Shown here: piece by piece, positions 34,967 to 47,280 of the stretch
Layout of the letters: the number at the start of each line of letters is the position of its first letter
How positions within the stretch are numbered: position 1 is the stretch's first letter
Source of the DNA: Floccularia luteovirens
Lineage: Eukaryota; Basidiomycota; Agaricomycetes; Agaricales; Squamanitaceae
Length of the DNA: 64,000 bases
NCBI GenBank assembly: GCA_009739215.1
Contig: VSJF01000004.1
Span: 496,001 to 560,000, forward strand
Direction: 5' to 3'
Made by a program: the position numbers and the translations under genes
Notes under the pieces: generated by a model
Databases searched by the model: none
What the model was told of the DNA's origin: nothing
The model's input: the letters and a program-made list of their open reading frames with translations, nothing else

Positions 34967-37900
34967 CTACTGCTGCTGCTGTCCAGTAGCGCTTGGTGGT
35001 ACTCCAAATCCAGTGAATGATACTGTAGAAGCTGGAGCAGTTGGATTGCTGGTAGTTTGTGAAGCCGCAGGTGCACCAAACCCAAATGCGCTAGGACCAC
35101 TTGCTCCTGACTTTTGCCCAAAAGGCGAAGCCTGAGGAGTGGTAGAACCATTTGTTCCGGCACTTTCATTGAACTTGAAAGAGAACGTCGGCGCACTACC
35201 ACCTGTTGTTGAGGGTGTAGTTGTTGTCTGATTGTGGGTCGAAAAACCGCTTGTTGCTTGATTTGATGAGAATGCAGACCCTAATGCAGAGCTACTGCCA
35301 AATGTCGACGTCGGTTTTGAGGGTTCCGGGTTCTTCACAGCAGCTGGAGTACTAAATGAGAATGTTGGAGTTTTGGAATCCGTGGACTGGTTTGCTGAGG
35401 TTGCTCCAAATAGGTTCCCGGAGCTCGTACCAAAGGGATTTGTAGCAGCAGAACTACCAAACGCATTTTGGGATCCAAAGGCATTGGATGTATTACCGAA
35501 AACGTTGGGAGCAGGGGCGGTCGACTTATTCAGTGCGTTGCTTCCACTTGTCGATGAGTTACTTCCAAACATATTTCCAGTAGATGCCTCTGCGGAGGAT
35601 TTATTTGCACCGAAACCACTTGACGTCCCTGCACTGCCAAATATATTCGATGATGACTGATTGTTACTACCAAATGTTGTACTGCCGAAAATGGATTTTC
35701 CAGGCGCATTACTAGGCTGTGCTGCAGCTCCGTTACTTGCTTGACTAGGCATGTTACCAGACTGTGTATTGAACGGATTGGCTGATGAAGCAGTCGTAGC
35801 GGGCTTGGCAGCGCCGAAACCAGGAGTCGATGCGGTGGGATTAGCGAAACTGAACTTGGGTGCACTTGTCTCTTTGCCAGTCTCTCCGCCGGAACCAGTA
35901 GGGACTGCAGGAACCTTAAATCCAAATGTATTTGTTCCAGCCTTCTGCTCATTCTTTGTAGCATTCTGGGTCGAAAGGGGTTGTCCGGCTGCCTTGCCGG
36001 CGGGGTTGAAGTTGAATTTGACACCGGATGACGAAACATCACTGACAGCTACAGAACTAGACATTGGGTTGGTAGTTGGAGGTGCAGCATTTACTGTGGT
36101 CGTGGTCGGTGCTTTTGCAAACGAAAAGATGGCTTTCGGTGGTTCAGCTCCTTGTTTCTGACCTCCAGCGCCCTGTTTTGGTGCAGCATCTGGTCCCGGC
36201 TTTAGAGGTTCTGCTCCTTGTGAAGGAGCAGCTAACCTATTCAGCAACGACGGGCTAGCATTAGTCTGTGACTTGGTATTGTCACTGGCAGGAGGGGGTG
36301 CAAAGGAAAACAGTGGCTTAGGTGGCGCATTAGAGAGTGGGACAGTAGAATTGTTAGCAGTCTGGGGTGGAGCATTGGGGAACGAGAAGGAAGGCTTCGC
36401 TCCTTGTTCTGCAGGCTTGTTAAGGCTGACAGGTGCCGGATTGCTCTGGATAGTGGGTGTATCTTTGTTGACTGCTTGTGCGGGAGGGGCCGGGAACGTC
36501 GGGAGTTTGCTAGCAGTGGGCAAAGGTCCAAATAATGCGTGCTTAGAGGTCTCTGTGGTCCCTGTCTGGGGAAAGGCAGTGCAGGATGGTTGTCCAGAGC
36601 CCTGATTGATACTTGGAGCTGGAGGTGCCGCAACAGTGATCTGTGGCAATTTTTCTTTCTCCTTTTTGTCCTTTTCAGCTTTGTCTCTCTCTTCCTTCTC
36701 TTTCTCTGCCTTGAGTTTCTCTGCCTTCTCCCTCTCTAATTTGAGCTGGGCTTCACGTTCGGCTTCCTTCTTTTTATTCGCTTCTCTCATCTTCATCATT
36801 GCCTTTGCCTCAAGATCTTGTTTTTCCCACTTGGAAAACGAGCGGTGTATTGCTCGTGGAGATCCATTGGTACTATCAATCAAACCTACAGGAGGAGTTC
36901 CCGACGGCAAGCTGAGGCGCCCTGATGATATGACACGTTTACTCGATACAAGAGATGCCTGCTCAAAAGGATTGATCCGTGTACTGACATTAGTGGCTAT
37001 TGAATGGCGGTGGGAGTCACGCATTATACGTTGTCTGGGAGCAGGCGTTATGCTAGGGCCATCAGATGATGATGGAGAACCAGCAGGGGTTGTCGTCGCA
37101 GATTTCCAAAGAAGGTTTTTGCCTATTACGACTTGAGGAGATGGAGGTTCCTGACATGATACATTAATAACCTAATTTTTGGATAAAAGGCGTAAAGGTG
37201 CTTACAGAGATCTCAACAGATAATGAAGCCCTTTCAGGAGTGTCTTGCCATGCCAAAAGATGCTGACGCTTCGCGTCCTGGTATTCTTCTTCAGTCAACC
37301 AAGTTTCGAGATAGACCTGAAGATTAGTGTTTTTGTCGGGATGTTGGGAGTCCTGGGGCTACCATAGGAGAGACATTAATGAAAATCCAGACGACGAGCA
37401 AGGTATACCTACCATGATGAACTTTTGTCTTGCCTTCTTAACCAAAGCTTGGCGAAGCCGCTGTCCATTTGGTCCGATTTTGTATTTGACGCCATTGCTT
37501 TCCCACTCATCCCCGATACGTCTTGCCCTGCTCTTGACTGATGCCTGGGATTCATCCAGGGAATCGTCACTACCTACAACTTGCTCATCACCTTGGTACG
37601 AGGCGAGCGACGTCCTCTTGCCCCGCTTCTTTCGAGAAACCTTGACAACGGCTTCATCTGAACTTCCACCGTCTTGAGGGTGGTCGTCACTATCCCGATC
37701 ACGCTTCTTACCGCGTATGATGCTACCTGTATCAGACTTCCTCTTACTAACTGTCCGTCGTTTCCGTCTCCGACTCCTCGACTTAGCATCGTCATTTTCC
37801 TGCTCACGTCCACTATCATCGTCATCTCCCCCGAACGTAGATCCTGCTTCTGCACGATCGCGCTTTTTACCACGGAAGTGTGCTCCAAGTTCTGGTACGT

Positions 37901-39007
37901 CATCTTCATTCTCGTCCTCCTCATCGACATCCATGCCGACGTCTACATATGACTGAGGAACTTTTTCGGAGGAGAACTTGCGTGCTCTCTTCTCTTTTGG
38001 TCGCTTTAGTTGAGCTCCATCGTCTTGTTCTTCTTCCTCTCCGAACATACGCTTTGACCCTCGCTGTTTGGACTGTACATCATATTCCTGCCATTCGGCT
38101 TCTTCATCTCCTTCCATATATTCGTCCCCATTAGCTCTTCTCTCTCCTGCAGCATCCTCACCACCTGGGTATTCCCGTCCAAAGACATGTTGACGACTAT
38201 CACTATCTTCAGATAGATCTATATATTTCCTGCTGATCCGGCGAGAAGGACCAGGCTGTTGTTCATGATTTGTCGTAACATGTGCATTTAATCTAATTTG
38301 TCGATCTGTCTGACCTTGTGATGAGAATAGCGCTCGAGAGGAACTATGATGTTACATAAGCGTTCATCATACAGTAAACTCGATTCGAAGAACACGCACT
38401 GGCTAATATTATCACTAGCAATTCCTGACGTAAAGGCGACTCCTGTTGAAGGACTGAAGGCACCTGGCAAGCCAATCAGCTGAGAAGAACTACGCCCGGG
38501 GTTTTCGGAGGGTTGATCACCTAACAGGTATCAATCAATCCATAGCTGAGGCGAAAAAGAGGAAAAAAACGCTCGACTACATACGGTGACGAATCTCGAT
38601 TGGCTGCTGGGGCGGTGTATCAGCTGGAACAGGCTGCTGGGGAACCGACCTCGGTGGTTTTGTCTCCTTCTCTCTTCTAAGCTTGAGGACATCTGAGTAT
38701 GCTACATTGAACGGGCGTTGGTCATGGTCAGGAATACCGTGCTTCCGTCGCATTGAGCTAGAATGAGTATGCATGAAGAGATGAGAAGAGAATAGACAAC
38801 AAGGTATACTCACAGCTTATATGAGCGCTCCTGCCAACGAAGGAAGAACTCCCGGACGCGAAGGGAGAGAACATATGCGATGAGGCATGTTGCAATGAAC
38901 AAACCAGCCTTGAAGGAGAACAGAGAGCTAGGCCAGGTAGAGGAAGAGCTCTTGTGCGCTGTTTGCAACGTTCTGTGGCCGAGGATGTCGGAGGAGTCAC
39001 CCTTCAT
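34967..39007 (-). CDS. Membrane-anchored FG-repeat nucleoporin (POM121-like layout)
   Basis: Six exons on the minus strand (38814-39007, 38585-38757, 38315-38520, 37413-38255, 37206-37358, 34967-37150) join to 1250 aa, all in phase. Residues ~33-49 (KAGLFIATCLIAYVLSL) form one hydrophobic span followed by a basic amphipathic stretch (RVREFFLRWQERSYK). Next come a short motif HGIPDHDQRPFN and a long acidic/basic region with several NLS-like clusters (KRDRAEAG, SRSRRRKRRTVSKRK, GKRTS). A conserved-looking block follows (VYLETWLTEEEYQDAKRQHL), then a Lys/Glu coiled coil and ~600 residues rich in FG, GFG and FSF repeats. FG repeats bind nuclear transport receptors in the pore channel. The N-terminal span suggests anchoring in the pore membrane. 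An ATG at 39109 could extend the N-terminus by 34 aa. Confidence 0.78.
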
Positions 39008-39626
39008 GTGGGAGTGAGTAGAGATCGCAAGAGAGACGTGACGACGAGACAAGAGAGAGAGAGATGATGGCAAAGCTGAACAACAGGAACGCGTCAAGCT
39101 CCGCTGCAAACGTCAATCTAGCGGAGCTTTAAAAATAGCTTACCATAAATACTTTTTTTTCCCATTCTTCTCTTCACAACTACAACTTTAATAAATCAGT
39201 TTACTTACCATCATTCTTTGTGACCAACCCACTCGCGTTTGCCTGGTAACACGGCTTTCTCTGCCATCGTTGCCTATACTTGTGATGTGGAATAGTAATC
39301 ATAGCTTGGTCCACGCTTGTATGCCCAGCTTTCTTAGCTTTGAATCATGGTCATCCGAGTACTAAACCGAGCATACATTTCCTGTAATTAAATACAATTG
39401 TATATGCACTGCAATACCTGAAACTTGAACATGAGGTGATAGAGCAGATCAAAGTATCAGAGCGACGGACGCGGTGCCCAGAAGTTGCTCGGGGTCCCAA
39501 CGCAAATTTCCAGGGCATCAAGAGCACGTGGGAAAACTCTCTGTTTTATAAGCTGGTCCGGTCATTCGCACCCCAGTCCCTCCCACCCCCTTGTCTATTC
39601 TCTCCCTCTCTTCATATCACCTTAAA
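39008..39626. promoter_or_regulatory. Divergent promoter region, FG nucleoporin and cytochrome b5
   Basis: 619 bp between opposite starts. On the plus side a TATA-like TTTTATAAG lies near 39544, followed by a strongly pyrimidine-rich leader (39575-39620) just before the cytochrome b5 ATG, a common arrangement for highly expressed fungal genes. Nothing specific seen on the nucleoporin side. Confidence 0.5.
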
Positions 39627-40311
39627 ATGACGAAGGTCGTCTCCCTCGAAGAACTCCGTAACCACAAAGGTCGCGACAGCTTCTATATCCTCATCCATGA
39701 AAAAGGTACTCTATACTTTCATCCAATCACATTCTTCTGGTTTGACTGACTACCTTTTGTACCATCCAGTCTACGACGTGACGAAGTTCTTGGACGAGGT
39801 ATGTATTTAACTCTAAGCTATGCGTTAATAAATCTTATCATTCAACTCCTCGAACAGCATCCCGGAGGTGACGAGGTCATTCTAGCAGAGGGAGGTACGT
39901 GGCATTTGCACTATCACTAATCCCACAAACCTCATTGGTTCACCTCGTTGCCACAGGCCAAAATGCCACAGAAGCTTTTGAGGATGTTGGCCACTCAGAC
40001 GAAGCCCGTGCTCTCTTGCCTGATATGTTTGTTGGAGACTTTGAGAAGAACAGTGTAAGTACAAGCTTATATTCAAACCGTTGATATTTCTGACGCGCGC
40101 ATAGGGTATTCAGCTCAAATCTGGAGCAGCGGAAGCCCAAGCAAGCCGTGTTGCTGGTGCCATTGAGCAGGGCTCAAAGTAAGTCCTTATCATTACAACA
40201 TATCACCAATGATCTAACTACCATACTCCGCTTAGTATGATGTACTTTGTACCCCTTGGGCTCCTTGGTGCTTACTTTGCATGGCGGTACTACACTACTG
40301 GATCCGCATAA
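39627..40311 (+). CDS. CYB5: Cytochrome b5
   Basis: Six small exons (39627-39705, 39770-39798, 39858-39894, 39957-40054, 40105-40178, 40236-40311) join to 130 aa. The heme-binding fold has the axial-histidine motif HPGGDEVI in exon 3 and the second axial histidine in EDVGHSDEAR. A short linker leads to a C-terminal membrane anchor (MMYFVPLGLLGAYFAWRYY), so the protein sits on the endoplasmic reticulum facing the cytosol. It donates electrons to desaturases and sterol-synthesis enzymes. Length and layout match fungal microsomal cytochrome b5. Exons of 29 and 37 nt are separated by introns of ~60 nt. Confidence 0.95.
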
Positions 40312-41557
40312 ATGTCTCCCCATCCCCACCACCGTATATACATATCAAACCTACTATTCGCTTTTTGATCCAGTACTCGCACCACGTGCGCTGTATTCAC
40401 AGTGCAATTTTTTATAGTTTGCTTAGGACGCTCCATGGCGTTTTCATACATACAACATCTACTCTTTATTGAAAATTGTGATAGTTTTTAATTGAGTACA
40501 TCCCCAAAAAATGCCAGGGGCTGCCCACATCATAAAACTAAAACACATGAATTGAAAGATGTGTACCACTACATGTGATAAAGTCGCAGCTCTCCGAGGA
40601 AACGGCACGTTATTCAATCCATGTTAGTAATTGAGCTGCTCACCAAAGCTAAAAAGGGTTACAATGTCTTCCAGAACACGACTGATTTACTAAATGTCCG
40701 TCAAAAATCATCCAACAATTGATCACCCTTACTTACAAAAAAAATAGGTAACCTTCTAAAAATCGAAAAAACGCGGGTCCAGGCGTCCTTTGAGCGGTTT
40801 CAATTGACCATACATAGCATTAATCACCTCTCCTTCCTGCATACTTTGAGGGAGGAAACTGGTAGACCCGGCACCAACAAGAAAGACGGCTGGGTTGTTT
40901 GCAATACATACAATGTGAGGAACCCGCCTGCCCTCCCATTGCCAGCGATCGCGAAACTGTACCTTGACGAAAGAACTTGGCAGAAAAATTTATAAATTAT
41001 CATCTAATTTATTCAGGGACCCGACATCTGTACGTACACGTTATTCAGCCACGCGCAGGTCCATGGAGCGTAAATCACCATGATACCAATTCATAAAATT
41101 AAAATTTTATATCAACTTCAATGTATGTACTGTATTGTATGTACAAAGAGATCTGTGATTCTTGTGTCAATCTACAGCTCCAATAAAATGTGAATATATG
41201 GAGCACGCGAGCACGCTTGATGTGTTACACTAAAAAAAAATACATTGGTCACTGTACGTACATACGTGTATATTTCCACTCCACCCACAACTTCTGCACA
41301 CCCAAGCTAGATGCCCAACAATTGACACATCCAGCCCAAGTCTGGAGAAATCATGTTGAGCCTAATGTCGTGTATAGTTCTGTAGTTTTTTTCCTTTAGT
41401 ATGCAAAAAAAAAATGGTAAGAAAATGAAGAGATTGTTTTTATATCGAAAGCATCTATGACACACGGGAGAAGCTGTCAATCTGGAATGTGTCAACTTAT
41501 TTAAAAACTTTTAAAAAAGATGAAAAACTGACGGATGATTGGCGCCAAACTGCTGTA
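40312..41557. other. Convergent intergenic region
   Basis: About 1.25 kb between the 3' ends of cytochrome b5 and the RNase III gene. AT-rich with repeated GTATGTAC words (41115-41145, 41250-41275). No convincing ORF. Confidence 0.45.
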
Positions 41558-43526
41558 TTACACGAAAACGCCCATGCGGCGCAAACCTTGCTTCGCGGCT
41601 TCATTTCGTGCAGATTTCTTCGTCCCACCACGTCCACGCCCATATAACTCTCCATCGACAACAACTCGGACGTACCAAACAGGGGTAGTCCTCGCACCAC
41701 GTGTGCATATGATATTATTTGCATCTTGGGAAAGTGGGAAAGAAGCCGAGGAAGATGAAAGCGAAGGTGACAGTGACCCAGAAGATACCGAAGGCGAGAG
41801 AGGAGGCGTGGAGCCTGAAGAAGACGAGAGATTTGGCGAGCCTAATTCAGATCCACCAGCAGCCACTGCAACGCTCAATGCAGAAGAGTTTGATGAAGAC
41901 CTCGGTTGCGAAGACGGAGAAGACGACTGAACCGATTTGTCAATGGGAGAAGAAGAATTTATTTCAGTAGCTGAGTAAGTATCGGAAGAACCTGCCCCTA
42001 CCGCAACATCTCCACGATCCTGTCCCCCGCTACACGCAACACACTCACAATCAGAGTACTTCCACTCAACTACGCGGTTTGCCTTCTGCAAATGCTGATT
42101 AAACAACGCCAGATGACCTGCTGTAGTCATCGATAGCGATGCCGTTGTTGATGCCGGTTCGTTTGCCGACGTATTTCCATCCATCAGATTCCCAGCAACA
42201 ACGGCATATCTTGAATCGCTCCCAGTCAATGCAGACGCAGGATAAGCGGTATCAACCCGTGCGGAGTGTAATGAAGGCGGTGGTATCCCGTATTGCATTT
42301 GCAGGAAACCGCCCGTTGCGCTATTGCTATTTCTCTGCGCAGGTTGCGTGTTTGACCGGAACATTGGACTAGGGGGTGGGAGACCATGTTGACGGCGCAC
42401 CAAAAGGTACGCTGCGCGCGCGTATGGTCGGAAAAGTCGGTCTAACCATGCTTTTGTTATTTCAAGTCCTTGGTCAAGATAAAGACCGCCAATAAAAGAC
42501 TAAATATTCAAGATGATATGAATTGCTTGATCCCTTGAAAATGTGGTGAAGGGTTTGTTGTGCTCACCTCAAATACATCCGCTGTGATTTTTTTTTTAGT
42601 AAAAGTAGTGTGCGAGGAGCGAATCTAGCACTCACCTTGTATATTTGTTGATGCACGAAGAGTAATGGCTTGCGCCGGGTGTAGGCGCAAACGGTCAGGG
42701 AGTTTATATCGAACGGATCTATGTCATGCAATAAACAAAAAGTAATTTTTATATAAAAAACGGAAGTCGCATACATTTCCGCGAGAGTAACATTACCAAC
42801 GATAAGCGCCCTTACTTTCTTCATATATCACATTTTAATGAGCTGACACACAACTTGGGAAGAACCGAAGAAGTAAAGGGACTCACGGTTGATGGACCAA
42901 CACGAAGGCCAGGGTATTCCTTTAGCATCATGCTGGTCACTGCTAGGCTCAGAACAGTATCTCCAAGATGTTCAAACCTAAAAATGTACGGAAGGCAAGT
43001 CAGCACACCCTATATAATTTACCGACGACCTTTTCCCCGCGTTTAACTTTGTCCACGGACCAACCCCTGAAGGGATAGTGTATGCTTGAGTATACTGTAC
43101 TTACTTTTCATTGTCTGGACTAAGGTCATCCAGTTGATCTTCAAATACATGTGTGGGCCGCGCGAAGAAGCTGCGGTGGGTGAACACCTGCTGCCGAATC
43201 GCATGGGATGTTATCTCGGGTAGAGGTGGAAACAAACGAGAATTGGGACCGAAATCTGGTCTATAAAAAGCGGAAGAATGTGAGCATACGAAGGCAAGGA
43301 TAATGGGGAGATGGCCAACTTGAGAGAGATATTCTCTTGGAACCTCGCTGTAGATCCCATTGAGTCCTGAGCTTCTGGTGTAAATACAGAGGTAGACAGG
43401 TGTTTCTTTCCTATACCGCACGAGATCAATCCCAGTTTCAAGTCCGAAGAATTCGAACGCAGCGCAATGCAAGTGGTATACCTCAGTGAACGATACAGGG
43501 CCAGTGCTGCCGGGAGTTTAGGTCTG
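41558..43526 (-). CDS. RNase III-domain protein with C-terminal dsRNA-binding domain (5' end unresolved)
   Basis: Exons on the minus strand: 43482-43526 (tentative), 43105-43260, 42887-42977, 42775-42818, 42636-42718, a 14-nt exon 42568-42581, and 41558-42499, giving about 458 aa plus an unplaced N-terminus. The RNase III fold shows QVFTHRSFF, the signature NEKFEHLGDTVLSLAV with Glu and Asp kept, RVGPSTKVRALIVGN and, across the micro-exon, NIQADVFESFIGGLYLDQG with the second acidic pair. After a long Ser-rich linker the C-terminus has a dsRBD end: VWYVRVVVDGELYGRGRGGTK-type strand followed by the SARNEAAKQGLRRM helix. It may process pre-rRNA/snRNA precursors, or be the RNase III-like mitoribosomal protein mL44. 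Intact acidic residues favour an enzyme, but mL44 cannot be excluded. Confidence 0.75.
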
Positions 43527-44197
43527 CTGAGGAAACCGAGAGGAGATTGAAGCGGTTAGAGGGAGTGGGCATATCGGGTAAAAACAAAAATAGGGTAAGT
43601 ACTTATACCAGGATTTGGGGAAGAAATGTCTCCGACTCCAGTCTCCGCGCCAACTTGAGGGGAGACTAAAGAATGACACATGTGAGAGTGATTGTGGGAT
43701 TTCAAACGGTTTCCATGATATTTCATCGATAAGATGCCTACATTCTTGCGTCGAATATCTTGATAGCTCTTCCCTGCTTCCCTTTGACAGCCTGTACCTC
43801 CGACGACCGCAAGCACACATTCTCTGTCGAGTCGTAATGCAACCAGCCTTTGAACCCTTCGTGTGTACGCTGAGATACTGGGGTCACTGACATGTTGCAA
43901 CTTCGAAGCGAACCTGACGATCTCTCTATGGTAAAGTGCTATGTCCCACAGATCCGATGCCCTCCCCCATCACATGATGTCCGAAGTGTATATACATTTT
44001 CTGTCTTCCATACTCTTTCATCTAAAGCGGGATAGGATTGCATACCATATATATACATACATATGTATAACAAAAGGAACCGGATAAAAAGGATAGTCGG
44101 TTGGGAACAGATCATGTAGCAACACTGTACTAATTAATACTCTCCATTTTACGCCGCAACGGTTGTTTCTTGTGCTAAACCAGGAAGAAAAAAACAG
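43527..44197. other. Intergenic region, contains unplaced 5' exon(s) of the RNase III gene
   Basis: An open stretch on the minus strand up to 43820 or 43900 could supply the first exon (donor GTATAAG near 43606), but neither start could be confirmed. Around 44045-44070 is an AT-rich run of TATA/CATA repeats. Confidence 0.35.
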
Positions 44198-45078
44198 TCA
44201 GCGGAGCCGAAAAAATAGCGGGGCAGAACAAGCCGCACCAGTACCATCCACCCGTGCTTTCTTCTTCATTTCAAAATAGTCTACATGTAAACCACATTCT
44301 GTCTTTTCTTTCCCTGCCCATCGGCCCGCTCTCTCATCGGTTGATGGTACTGTGCTGTGCCAATCACCAACACTTCTGTACCCTTGATCCAGAAGGGCGT
44401 TCCGAGGTACTTTGTTCTCTGTTACATACCACTCAACAATTGTAAATGGCCATGCGAATAGAGGGTTTAGCTTGAGCAGCCCAGTGGTATCTATCTCAAG
44501 TGGTTGTAGAGACGCACGCGCACCTCCTTGCGAGGCACGCCGTCCGGTTATGACAGCTTTCACCTTGAGCGTCTCGTACGCGCGTCTGGCCGGCTCAACC
44601 TACAAACATTGATTGATCAATCTTGAAATTTTCTGATAACAGGCATCTTGATTGTCACCTTGACAAGGTAATCATACTTCTCCTCATCGCGCTCCCAAAG
44701 TCGCTCACCATGCTTCGACTCAAATTCGTGTACATCTGCACACCCTTCCGGACGATAGATATCCACAGGGACGTTATACCGTTGGCGCACCTCATCGACA
44801 AGCGCATACGTCTCTTTAAAATGATATAGGGTATCTATGAAAATAAGCGGTGGCCGTGTAAGGGTACTATCTTCTGCGATGATCTTGGAGATCATGTCAA
44901 TCGCCACGAGCCCAGTGAGGCCAAACGCCGTTGTTTGATATAATCTTGGAAGGTGTTGCATCCCCCATCGTATGATGTCTTCTGGCGTGAGATCTTTGAG
45001 ATGAGCGTTAATCGCTGCGAGAGTCTCAGCGGTGAGTGGGAAGGTAAGTGGGGTAGTGAAGTTTGATGTGGAGGACAT
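44198..45078 (-). CDS. MET16: Phosphoadenosine phosphosulfate (PAPS) reductase
   Basis: Two exons on the minus strand (44659-45078, 44198-44599) join to 273 aa. Family marks: TTAFGLTGLVAIDMI (PP-loop region), PPLIFIDTLYHFKETYALVD, VKAVITGRRASQGGAR, LKLNPLFAWPF, VPRNALLDQGYRSVGDWHST and the catalytic KTECGLH cysteine near the C-terminus. The enzyme reduces PAPS to sulfite with thioredoxin in the cytosolic sulfate-assimilation pathway. Length matches yeast Met16 (~261 aa). The last residues may differ: a further intron (donor at the GTACTG near 44233, acceptor near 44178) would give a tail ending QETTVAA, which looks more natural than the unspliced end. Confidence 0.92.
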
Positions 45079-45921
45079 GACTTCCTTTTTTTGATGAGAT
45101 GATGATTTGTTGGATAGGATAGAGCGGTGTTTCTCTACAGTTGAATACTCTTTGGTAGTGTAGCAGGGGATATTAGTGTTGGAGAAGGGAATATAAGTTG
45201 TTCTGGAAGTACAAGTGGATGAGAGACTGTAGTAAAAAACCCCGGATTAATAGCCTAGAGAGTGGCTTATCAATTCAAAAAGCTCATTCTAGAAAGTTGT
45301 CGTACGAGAAGATGCTGCTCAGCCGGAATGGAGTTTGCAAGAAACACGAAATACAAGGCTCATGAGCATGTCCATACCTTGAGCTGTTGAGCTCGCGATC
45401 GTGTCGTCAACTTGAGGAATCTTCAGAAACATGTGATCTTATCTAATCTATAGCTGGGTGGGACACTTTACTTGGGGTCGACAGCATATCTGTTGTAGGC
45501 GTTCTCATTACAAGGACCCACAAGGACCTACGTTTCCCAATCAATCCGATAATACATATGCGATCAGCCCCTGTTTCCGCGCACAGGACAACAGCGAGAA
45601 TCGTTGCATATGGAAACAAGAATCTATTTCGTTATTTATTACCAAGACAAAATTATGACTACAATACAATCGCATAATATACGGAAAATGAAGAGAATGT
45701 GATTGTCAAAAAGAAATACAGTTGTATAACGTAAGTCATCAAGGGTGTATTGTATTGTACCATGTGTGTACAGTTGCATGTCCCAAGGATCTACGGTTCG
45801 AGTAAAAATATTGGAGAGCGTGTTATATGTGTAAGGTTTGAAATGCAAGAGACCGGACTGTTCAGGGAAAACGGAGTATTATGTGGATGACTCTAAGTTT
45901 GGATGTCGTCCAAGGATAGTT
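45079..45921. other. Intergenic: PAPS reductase promoter and RCF2 3' flank
   Basis: 843 bp, no gene recognised. ORFs on both strands are short. No obvious tRNA or repeat seen. Confidence 0.4.
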
Positions 45922-46914
45922 TTAAGCCTGCGCATTGAGCGGCGTACCAGCAATCTGCTTAGCACGTTGCTTAGCTTCTAATTGACGATCACGTTCTTGC
46001 TGGTCCAGCTGAAATGATTATTAGCTTGGGATTTGACTCGCAAGAAATAAATGGAACTTACCAGATCTTTCCAAGAGTGATCGTTGAATTCCTGTATCAG
46101 ATATTAGAAAGATCGAACCCCAAAGGCATGAGAGCGTACCCTGTTTGCCATTGCCGAACGCTGGCTATGGGTGAGAGCACCAGCACCAATAATAAGTGCG
46201 ATTGTCAATGCCTGAGCCCACATACGAGCTTGCACAATCTGATTTTTACAATTAACATTCACAACCCAACATCTAAGCACAAATGCGGAACTGACCTTCT
46301 GCGGATATGTCTGATACCTGTGAAACCGGAACAAGATTAGCCTCTTATGAAACCGAAGGAACAAAACGTTTGAACACACTTCTGACGCGAGATGATCGCA
46401 CCGGCGACACCCATGCTTCCTGCCCATCCGCCGAGGATGATGCTGTATTGGTGACGGTTTGACCAGTCGCCGATTTTCTCTCTCAGAGTCATATGCTCCC
46501 ATGCCCGCTCAAGTTGCAGTTGCTTCTCGTCAATGATACGGGCACCCTCTCCCTCCCTAAAACGGACCAATCAGAAAACCATTAAACGCCCAGAGTGAGC
46601 AGAGCATACCATTGAGTTTTGTCGTATTCAATACCTCTGCGCTCTCCCTGAACGGCGAGGCAAGGCGCAACAACGAGGACAATGCCAAGTGCCTTCAGGG
46701 ACAGTGGTAGACTGCGGTAGAATGTGGAGTGTCTATGAGCGTAGTAGGTCCCTGCAAAAGCAACGCCACCACCAGCGACAGCACCCTCGATTGCGCCGCG
46801 CATAGAGGCAATGGCGTGGTCATGGAGTTGCTTTTCCGTTGTCAACTATAGGATGTCATATCAGTCAAGGTCGACCCTGAAGGATAAGAAGGCAGGGGTA
46901 GTATGCACCTTCAT
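45922..46914 (-). CDS. RCF2: Respiratory supercomplex factor 2 (HIG1-domain protein)
   Basis: Seven exons on the minus strand (46909-46914, 46610-46845, 46380-46556, 46296-46317, 46140-46238, 46062-46091, 45922-46008) join to 218 aa. The first coding exon is only ATGAAG; it gives the start MKLTTEKQLHDHAI, in line with yeast Rcf2 (MKILTQDEI...). Features: RGAIEGAVAGGGVA, a membrane segment around SLKALGIVLVVAP, the linker WEHMTLREKIGDWSNRHQY, a second hairpin (SIILGGWAGSMGVAGAI), then the HIG1 core KIVQARMWAQALTIALIIGA and a charged tail. Rcf2 associates with cytochrome c oxidase and supports III-IV supercomplexes in the inner mitochondrial membrane. Length is close to yeast Rcf2 (224 aa). Confidence 0.9.
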
Positions 46915-47280
46915 TGTTAAACGTGTATAGAAGTAGGTTTAGTTAGGTTAGTTGGTTGGTGAGTGAGGATGGGACAATGGCAATGGAGAGAGGAGATATA
47001 AAGGAAAGATGGTGGCTCGGATGATTTCACTATGACCCAATTCAGCTGTCCTGTCCACGCCGTCTCTTCCGGTCTCAGCCGACGGAGTGATTAAAGATGA
47101 CCCACTGCGATATCCGTTCGAATTCTGTATTAAAACTAGCTACATACAGGAACAATACGGCTCAAAGTTATAACAACATCCATTCAATCCCAAGCGAGCC
47201 GTAGCATCTTCGGACATGTTTGCATTCACATTCAACCATTTCACAAGCACTCCTGACATCTAGACCACAAACAATAAGGC
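46915..47280. other. Intergenic: RCF2 promoter and Nup98 3' flank
   Basis: 366 bp, no ORF of note. Confidence 0.4.

Noticed and set aside
35373..36605. Long plus-strand ORFs antisense to the FG nucleoporin (95-136 aa)
   Set aside because: They mirror the low-complexity FG/Ser/Pro coding strand, have no family features, and the opposite strand is clearly the gene.
41090..41275. GTATGTAC-rich region as a repeat array
   Set aside because: The words are irregularly spaced and too few to form an array.
43556..43900. Minus-strand ORF upstream of the RNase III exons as the definite first exon
   Set aside because: Its frame does not join the next exon in phase with the best donor; an overlapping frame from 43820 does, but lacks support, so the 5' end is left open.
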